64,000 nt of DNA from Takakia lepidozioides (Eukaryota; Streptophyta; Takakiopsida; Takakiales; Takakiaceae): positions 45,276,042-45,340,041 of the forward strand of contig CM060734.1 of assembly GCA_030704615.1 (NCBI GenBank), given 5' to 3'. A program made the position numbers and the translations under genes. Under the pieces are notes generated by a model. It saw nothing but the letters and a program-made list of their open reading frames with translations. It did no database searches and was not told the DNA's origin. Position 1 is the first letter of the stretch; every line of letters begins with the position of its first letter. Below are positions 56,897 to 64,000 of the stretch, piece by piece.

Positions 56897-57474
56897 CCGT
56901 AGTGGAATAGCCGGTTAGGCCTAATAATTATTTTTGGGGCCATTTGGCAGTTAGGCACTTTGGAGATTTTTTTTAAAATTAGGCATCTTGGATGTGTAAT
57001 TTTTTCAAAATTAGGCAACTAAAGATAATGATCACAAAATGAAAACACAAAAATATAAAAATACAGCCGCAGCATGGATGAAAATTGAAAACTGAGTCCA
57101 TGGATGACGTTTTAAATGAAAACTCAGCCGCGGCCATGGATGCAAATTGAAAACCGAGTCCATGGATGACATTTTAAATGAATATCACTTTAAATGGATA
57201 TTATTTTTTTATTTTGATTTCTATTTTATACTTTTTTCTAATTTATATCCAAGTTTTTATACCATAGGCACTTTTAGAGAAATTTTTGAAAATGATTGTG
57301 ATATGCAATGCACTCATTGTATCAAGCTTAACATCACTGGGCTGCAGAAATATTTCAGTGTACTTACTCTTTGAAGATAATTTTTTAAATTAGGCACTCT
57401 TGTCAAAAATAATTTATTTTGATTAGGCACTTTTTTTTTAATTAATTTCTGCCTAACCGGCTATCCCACTACGG
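56897..57474. mobile_element. TIR element of 578 bp
   Basis: CCGTAGTGGAATAGCCGGTT (56897-56916, continuing AGGC) is the inverse of 57451-57474 with one mismatch. The interior is T/A-rich and repeats TTAGGCAC and TTAGGCA several times near both ends. No transposase. Target duplication is unclear because the flanks CATATC and TATGTG are themselves partly inverted. It lies 1.4 kb upstream of the fucosyltransferase. Confidence 0.8.
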
Positions 57475-58515
57475 TATGTGGGCACACTGCTTTTAGTCCA
57501 GCCTTGTTCTTTTCATGTTTAAGTTTTGCAAGTGCTATTGAAGTATAGGTAGGTAGAAAAGCCTGCCGGTAGTAGGTATTGGCCTGCTTGCGGAGTATTG
57601 TAGATGAACTTGGAGCTTACTTGAGGGGGAATGCCCGGCCCAAGGTTATTCACGGACGTTAGGTCCGGCACGAGGACGGGACCGAGGGCCGGTCCAAACG
57701 CCAGTGAATGGCCGCGCCCCAGGCACTCCCCGACCGTGGCGCCCGTTTGGCCAACGTGTCGCTCAGCCTCCATTTGCACCGGAAGATTGTTGTGGAAGGT
57801 GGTGCTACACCGGAAGGTTTTACAAGTGGCGGTTCATAGGCACTCTGTCCCGGAAGGTTGTAGCGGAAGGTGGTACCGCAAGCGGAAGGTCCCACACGCG
57901 TTACGTGCAAGGTGATTGTTAGAATAGAATGCATCTTGGTTGTAGATATGGTCGATAGGCATGGTGGACAGGCCTACTCCCAATTAATTTGCCATTTTTG
58001 TAACTGACAGCCAAACCGGAGACGATTACATAAGTACCCAAGAACAGTTCAGAGAAAAATTGAAGGTCAAGGAAGTCCGGGTGGGAGTGGCCAATAGGGA
58101 GGGAGGAACAAGGTGCCGTACAGCAGCAATGGGATGAGTGTGAAGGAATGCATTTGTGGATTTTCTTTCTCAATATTTTAAGATGGCCAAAATGCTTGAG
58201 AATTTAGAGTATACTCATCCCTCCATCTATTGTCTAACATTCCATCGTGCAACTTTCGCCCCAAATGGTTTTTATAGGAATTACCTCCTACAATGTATTG
58301 TGTCAGGGGGGTTGGTATCGTGTGGGGGTTGTGAGCACAGCATGAACATGCTCATGTAAGCACGGCGTGAGCACAACCCATGGTCATGGGGTTTTATGTT
58401 TTTAAACCTCAGTCAAAGGAGTTATATGTTTCCAAAACAAAAAAGAAACCATAAGCGGATATAGAGGACTGGTGCGTTTATAGGGTACAACTGCGTCAAC
58501 TCAACTCGATATACT
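57475..58515. other. Spacer with GC-rich GGAAGGT repeats
   Basis: Between 57770 and 57900 the plus strand repeats CCGGAAGGTT / GCGGAAGGTGGTrC about five times in an unusually GC-rich patch. Open frames here are due to composition. Probably a retroelement leader or minisatellite relic. Confidence 0.4.
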
Positions 58516-58815
58516 GCCGTAGAGTCCTTCGATGCCGTAGAGTCCTTCGATGTCCGGCGCATTGCTGCCGAATATTTAATTATTTCAGAGAAAGTAGGTC
58601 CGCCACCTAAATTTAGATTTTTACAATTTTTGAACAAGTTGGTCACATTCATTTAAATTACCTCTAGGGAGGTAATTAGGGTATATCCTCTAGAGAATAA
58701 CCCTAACGCGGAATTCTTTATCGCTTCGACATTGAGGTCATTACTTTCCTGAATATTTCAGATAAACAAAATTTTGAATTAATAAACGCCGGACATCGAA
58801 GGATTCTAGAGTATC
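58516..58815. mobile_element. Short inverted-repeat element with duplicated left end
   Basis: GCCGTAGAGTCCTTCGAT occurs twice in tandem (58516-58533, 58534-58551). The right end at about 58781-58815 carries the inverse CGCCGGACATCGAAGGATTC then TAGAG, pairing with TAGAGTCCTTCGATGTCCGG (58538-58557) with one mismatch. The roughly 285-bp unit is non-coding and MITE-like. Confidence 0.65.
58656..58677. other. Perfect 9-bp hairpin
   Basis: AATTACCTC and GAGGTAATT flank a TAGG loop, inside the inverted-repeat element. Confidence 0.75.
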
Positions 58816-60754
58816 TGGCCTATGCATACATTTATAAACATTGAATACACTCCAATAATTACTTCCAAACCACAACATATTAAATACTTAAAGAATCATT
58901 TTAACATTAAAATATTTTTTGTTCAACGAAAAACAAATGATACCATATATAAACTCTGATTCAACTAGTACATTAAGGAAAAGCCACACCTTGCGATTGC
59001 AGTTGTCCCACCATCGTGAGTGACATAAGGAATATTCTTTGTAATGTGCTATGCTCATGCAAAAATCCGCTCATGCTCACTGTTTGTGAGGCGAAACCTT
59101 GAGTAGTATAGCAAACCTCCCTAAACCTATAGCTGCGGCGGCGGGGTTTCACATTGAGAAACCCGTGATATAGATCCAAACTTTCTATACGAAAATCCCG
59201 CCCAACAATCCCACATCCAAAAATAGGCTTTCAATGCCCAATATTTGGATTTTTAGCATAATATACATGTTTTGATATTCATGTTCAGTATCATGAGAGA
59301 GAATAGGTTTAGGATATATGTTTCGATGTATTCTATGGCATATGGAAATCTCTCCGGGTATTGGAGCATAAACCCTATATTTTTTCAATTTTTCCCTGAG
59401 AAGGAGTATCTCAAAATCAATAAGTAGTTTTAGGGGTCAGAGTTTCACCTTGCGAAATTAAGCTCAAAAAGTTTATAGTCCCGACTGATTCTACTGATTA
59501 ACTGCTGCCTGGTCCAACGTAATAATTATCCATTGGTGAGGACCTCAGATGTGACTTGCAGTCTCATCGCCCACTCTCGCGCCAATTATGAAAAAGGTCT
59601 GGTATCGTGTGAGCACAACTTGAGGAAAATCCACGCCTATAGGATAACATGTTTATTATGTATAGGGGTTACTTGTTCTTTATGTGTTGTAACTAGTGCT
59701 CATGTGAACCTTTGGAAATAGTTTCATAAGTTTATAAGTTTCACAAATTATTATTTTGCTATAGGATATTCTTCGAATATCAAGGGAATTCACAGCATAT
59801 GCCCTCCTGCTCATGTGCTAAGCTCACCAAGCTCGGCGAGCTATGCATAAGGAAAACATTAGTAAAGGCAATCAACATTACATTAGCGTTGCTCCCAGGT
59901 TTCCTTTGATGAAAAAAAAAAGAAAAAAGACATTAGCAAAGACTATCAAAATTTGTTGGTCCCTGATATGGGCAATAGCCGTAAGGTGAGGTGGCTCTTG
60001 AAGTCTCTCTCTCCCTCTCTCTCTCTAGTCTGCTGGTCTTTGATGTGAAATGGAAATCTACTTCAACTACCAGTTAGTCATGGCAACAACTATACACTCA
60101 GTCAACACTCTGTAAAACTTTATAAAAGACCCGAATGAGGCGATTGTACAAGAGTTAACAAGAACCTCCATTTGGAAAATTAAAAGCCCATAAACAAAGG
60201 GATATACAAGCCACGGGCCCCATTTTCACTGGGCGCGTGCAACGGTTCTTAGATCTCAGCTTAAGGTATGGTAGAGCATAAAGTGGAGCACACATGTGGT
60301 CAAATGGGCGCCACACTATGGCACCCTCAATATCTATGTGGAACAAGATTTGCGTTGCCGGGCCACCTTCAACCTCTCTTGTGAATTTCCACCCTCTTAC
60401 ACTCCGGACGTCTTCACAAAATGTAGGTATGAAAGGGAACACACCTCATCTTTCAACGCAGACTTTTCCTTGCTAGAGTGTGTGCGATTGACGTGGAATG
60501 GGAGTCTAGATAAGATCAGCGTTGGGCAAATATTAAGTTCTCATGTTGGGTATTGAGAACCGGGCGGTGGATATAACTCAAGAGATACCCCCACTTTATC
60601 AATGACCCGCGGATATTACATTTTGAAAACCCCATATCTGGATCAAGGTTGTAGATACAAGAAACTGACGTACCCAAAATCCATGCAACTATTAGGCTAG
60701 TTCCCGACACATATATCAATTGACTCATGGGTGGTGTCCCATTCCTACGCCTTC
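58816..60754. other. AT-rich spacer with a very short SINE insertion
   Basis: At 59888-59929, GTTGCTCCCAGGTTTCCTTT plus an A-rich tail is flanked by ACATTAGC (59880-59887 and 59930-59937), a 5'-truncated SINE end with 8-bp duplication. Otherwise only short unrecognised open frames; a CT tract lies at about 60003-60028. Confidence 0.5.
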
Positions 60755-60843
60755 ATGGCGCGGTTACTGTGAAAGAGGTTATTTTCTCCTCTCACTATTA
60801 AGGGGCTTGATTTGTGTTTCCCTCTTTAAAAATAATAATAATA
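60755..60843 (+). repeat. SINE 3'-end fragment
   Basis: GCGGTTACTGTGAAAGAGG, GGTTATTTTCTCCTCTCACT, AAGGGGCTTGATTTGTG and TTTCCCTCTTTAAAAA match the 3' half of the SINE at 48767. Confidence 0.75.
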
Positions 60844-61261
60844 AAATTGTACATAATACACATTCATCCTTATTGGTGAAATTTTGTTGCTAACCTTAAA
60901 AGGGATATCCAGAATATATGGAATATGCTTTGGCCCTTCAGGCCTAGTCAAAGTGTTGCCCACCGTTAGCATGACCAACAAAAGACTCATGAAATAAAAA
61001 TGTAGAATAACTTAGAGAAAGAGTGGCTAATGAGGATGGTCTATTTGTTGGAAGTAGAGTTATTTTTTTATTTAATTGATAGAAGTAGAGTAATAAATAT
61101 AAAAATGCCCATTGGTCAGTGCTATAATAATAATTTCCTCCTCCTCCAAATTGTCAGCTATACGGTGTTTTTAAATTTTAAAACAAATTTAATACATTTT
61201 TATATTGACCTTCAAGTAACGCTAGTCAGTGACTTGTCGTTGACATCAGTGGTCTTTGTAT

Positions 61262-61345
61262 ATGTGTGTTTTTTTATTTTTTTACTTTTTAATGGAAACA
61301 CCTGGGGCGACAGCTCACAAATCAGGCCCTTAGATATGTGTTATT
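61262..61345 (-). repeat. SINE 3'-end fragment, inverted
   Basis: On the minus strand AGGGCCTGATTTGTGAGCTG, TCGCCCCAGGTGTTTCC and an A-rich tail match the same SINE family. Confidence 0.75.
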
Positions 61346-62236
61346 TTTACCTTGGGTTCTGATCTACTATTCAGTCTTGCAAAAAAAGATAGAAAAAAAA
61401 AACAATTAACTGTGCAAAAGCCTGTGAAGCCATGAGTCCGGCACTATGGGTTTGTTCCCCTTCTTCTACCGGACTTAATCCTATCAAGGGGGATGTAGTC
61501 GATAGATGGGCCTGGCAGAGAAGACGGAATTTCACAAAGAGGACGCAACAGAGTCGGACATCCAAAACGCATTTGACATCAACACACTCAAGCACACCGT
61601 TACACCAAGTGTACACTCATATAAGATCCAAAAGCCACCACCCTCACTGCCACGGCAGTGCAGCTTAAATAATATTAGGTCGTAATCTAATCCTAGTGCC
61701 GCGTGACACTTACATATAGGTCAGCCAGATGCCCTTCCAGCATAGCCATAGAAAGAAGCCAGATCACCCAGATCCATCCTAATCTAATCCTAAACTAGCT
61801 GTTAGAATAAGACAACACCTAATAAAGCCATAAGCTGTTGCCAGCTTATCCTCAGTGCAAGGTGTAAGTTCATCCAGACTTCATCCCGGTTCCGTCCATC
61901 CCTAAATCATCTGGAGCGCATCCCTCCTCCGTTCATCGAAGTCGAAAAAGCAGGTGAGGAGGAATCCCAACTCCACACATGTGAAGCCTGCTAGGGCCAC
62001 TAGAAACTACGAGCCCCTGCGAGCAATGTGCTCAGAAAGAACAAAAACTAAGCCTAGCCAAAACAAACTATACACCCGGCACACAAGGGATGAAAAAACC
62101 TAGGGAAGAAAACCTTATGGGTGGAGGACAAAACATCCCATAGGAAAAACCCCAAGTGCTACAAATGGTGCAGAAAACTAGCACAAAATGCAAAACTACT
62201 CTAAAGGAGAAGAAACCAGGGCCTGATCACGAGCTG
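61346..62236. other. Probable 3' end / LTR area of the gypsy element
   Basis: On the minus strand this follows the integrase C-terminus, so it should hold the untranslated end and possibly the 3' LTR. I could not fix LTR borders because no second copy lies in the window. Confidence 0.4.
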
Positions 62237-63118
62237 TCAGAGCTGTAGGGTGAAAATCAACTGGCGGTTCTCAACATTCAAATAGGTTAGATCAACAGTA
62301 AGAGTGCATGGAACAAGCAATGAAACATGAATGAAGCTAGTTAAGTGAGGAGTAGAAGCATGTTGTGGAAGCAAGACATACTGTCTGCCAAGAAGAATAT
62401 CAGAGATCAGGTAAGGGCCATCAATCCAACGTTTGGCTTTAGATACCTGCTTACCAGGCTGAAGTCTTACACAAACGGACTGGCCTACCTTGAATGACTC
62501 AGAATACACAACATGTCTGTTGTAATTCTTGGCCTAAGCAGCTTGGGCAAACACAATGTTAGACTTAGCCGTTTCACGCAAACTACTACGTCGTCTAGCA
62601 TCCATGGAAAGCAAAAAGACTTCCCAATTTTCAAGTTCAGTTGCGGAAACCTGCAGGCAGGAGATATGCAAAGGAGTCCTACATTTCCTACCATACAAAA
62701 GTTCAAAAGGAGAAATCTCTGGCACATTGTCTTGTTAAAACGCTCAGTCCAGCCATTGTACTGGGGGTTATAAGACGCAGTCACAACATGTTTAGTGTTT
62801 AGATTGAACAATACAATCTCCATAAGTTGGTTGCAGAATTCTGTACCTTGTTCCGTGAGGATCTTAAGAGGGCAACCATGGCAGAGAATCACCTTATCAA
62901 AGAAGAATTGTACCACCTCATCACTGTCCTTAGCAACCAGAGGTCGGAGCTCAACCCATTTAGTCAGGTAATCCGTAGCAACAGCAAGGTATGCATGGCC
63001 CTTAGACGTATGTTTGAGAGGTCCAACAAGATCTAAGCCCACTCGGGCAAAGGGCTCAGTAACCGGGATAGGCTGCAAAGGGAGTGGTGCTTCGGTCCTA
63101 GGCAGGATGGTTTTGGCA
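62237..63118 (-). pseudogene. Ty3/gypsy retrotransposon integrase relic
   Basis: From 63118 down the minus strand reads the integrase core: PFARVGLDLVGP (first catalytic Asp), ATDYLTKWVELRPL, ILTEQGTEFCN (the second catalytic residue is Glu where Asp is normal), and YNGWTERFNKT (third, Glu). A deletion of roughly 35 codons and a frameshift follow near 62725; then ISPFELLYGRKCRTPLHI, and after a stop VGQSVCVRLQP, WIDGPYLISDILLGRQYVL and HVSLLVPC, the chromatin-side C-terminal part. The N-terminal zinc-binding part is absent because the coding sequence stops abruptly at 63118. Confidence 0.88.
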
Positions 63119-63420
63119 TCACTACAGCGTTTTTATGACTGCACATATGACTATTTTTTCAGTCCTATATGCGTTCATGACTACATCACTCTGTAGTGAA
63201 AAAAACCCTGTCATAGCGACTAGTCTTTAGGACTGCATTTTTCAAGTCATAGCCGTGACTACGTGCGTGGCACTTGGAGTCATGCATAAGAAAGTGATGT
63301 AGTTACAACTCTATGACTTACATGCGACTAACTATATGACTACATTGTCTAATGAGCGTTGCCTATATGGAGAGGCTTTAGAGGAACACGTGCACCACTG
63401 CGCAAGCAACACGTCACGAC
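63119..63420. mobile_element. CACTA-like transposon terminus inside the gypsy integrase
   Basis: Immediately at the break in the integrase frame the plus strand begins TCACTACAGCGTTTTTATGA. CTGTAGTGA, its inverse, recurs at 63192-63200. The next 250 bp are packed with ATGACTACA / ATGACTGCA / TGTAGT motifs in both orientations, the subterminal repeat pattern of CACTA elements. The other end is not in the window, or the element is only the about 82-bp piece between the two CACTACAG copies. Confidence 0.6.
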
Positions 63421-64000
63421 ACCTGTTGCACTTCAGATGTGACATGTGGCACTTAGACATAATATATGACTAGCATATATGGCAGGGTTTATGCCACGTG
63501 TCATCAAGAATGTCTCTGAAAATAATTTAATAGTTATATTTGTAATTTTAAATTCTAAAATTTATATTTTATTTTTGAAAACAGGGGATAGCAGCTTGGA
63601 AAATTTTATTAAATGGTATTATTGTTTAATTTAATAATGTTATATAAAATAAAAATAGATTAAATGATTTAAATTCTTCATTACATGGTGAAATTCTGAT
63701 ATAAAAAGAGAATGGACCCCTCTTGCATACTAGCAACCACAAGGACATTCAAAATAGACAAGTTCAGGGGAATACACGCCGTGTAAATTATATTACAAAA
63801 ATCCAAATGAGACCAATGTCCCAATGGACACCTCAAAGGCCACAAGGTCCAAAATCCACGCCTGAAAAGGTCCAGTAAGCAAAAAATAAGTAAGCCCACA
63901 CATGGGCTGAATTGTTGTAATACTAGTTTGTTCTGGTGCTACTAGAATCAAGGACCCTGATGTGGGCAGAAGGGAAGACCCAAGCCCTGTCGGGGTTCAG
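63421..64000. other. Right edge, probably inside the CACTA-like element
   Basis: AT-rich to 63690, then mixed. No transposase or other gene is recognised before the window ends. Confidence 0.35.

Noticed and set aside
57519-57934. Overlapping open frames in a GC-rich patch
   Set aside because: They arise from GGAAGGT repeats on both strands; no protein family matches.
61432-61668. Possible short gene, 78 codons, plus strand
   Set aside because: Lies in the untranslated end of the gypsy relic, antisense, without resemblance.

Overview
This window reads as nuclear DNA of a land plant. Evidence: spliced genes with GT-AG introns, plant-specific families (type III polyketide synthase, DYW-class PPR relic, GT37 fucosyltransferase, plant CorA-like protein with a GIN motif, group-A-like MAPK), and dense plant-style transposons. 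The divergent type III PKS, the LINE-rich introns and a Helentron-like element would suit a non-seed plant (bryophyte, lycophyte or fern), but the sequence alone does not prove that. Exon borders were placed by reading splice sites and matching to remembered family sequences; no database search was run.

Layout. 0-29 kb is the gene-rich part: type III PKS (225-1744, +), a broken PPR-DYW copy (about 2080-3000, +), a PLP homeostasis protein of the YggS/PLPBP family (4419-7634, +), a CorA-like membrane protein (9528-14180, +), then on the minus strand a KRI1 ribosome-biogenesis homologue (15606-17845) and a MAP kinase (18808-28280). The last intron of the MAPK gene holds two LINE copies in sense orientation, one nearly full length. 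Short LINE 3' tails of the same family are scattered through introns and spacers of this whole part.

29-51 kb is AT-rich and contains no intact gene that I can see. It is a graveyard of mobile DNA: TIR elements, tRNA-derived SINEs, a decayed Helentron-like Rep plus endonuclease, a transposase-like relic facing a coiled-coil/RING open frame tail to tail, a 27-nt poly-C run, and an 827-bp hAT-type element with perfect 8-bp target duplications (49110-49936). A double heat-shock-element motif with a TATA box lies at 31.8 kb without an obvious gene.

51-64 kb has a second LINE fragment (51.1-52.3 kb, +), an apparently intact three-exon GT37 fucosyltransferase (52740-55485, -), more TIR elements, SINE 3' ends, and at the right edge a Ty3/gypsy integrase relic (-) broken at 63118 by a CACTA-like terminus.

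The genes do not form a pathway. KRI1 (ribosome assembly), the MAPK (signalling), PLPBP (vitamin B6 homeostasis) and the CorA-like protein are housekeeping or signalling genes; the PKS and fucosyltransferase belong to specialised metabolism and cell-wall/glycan synthesis.
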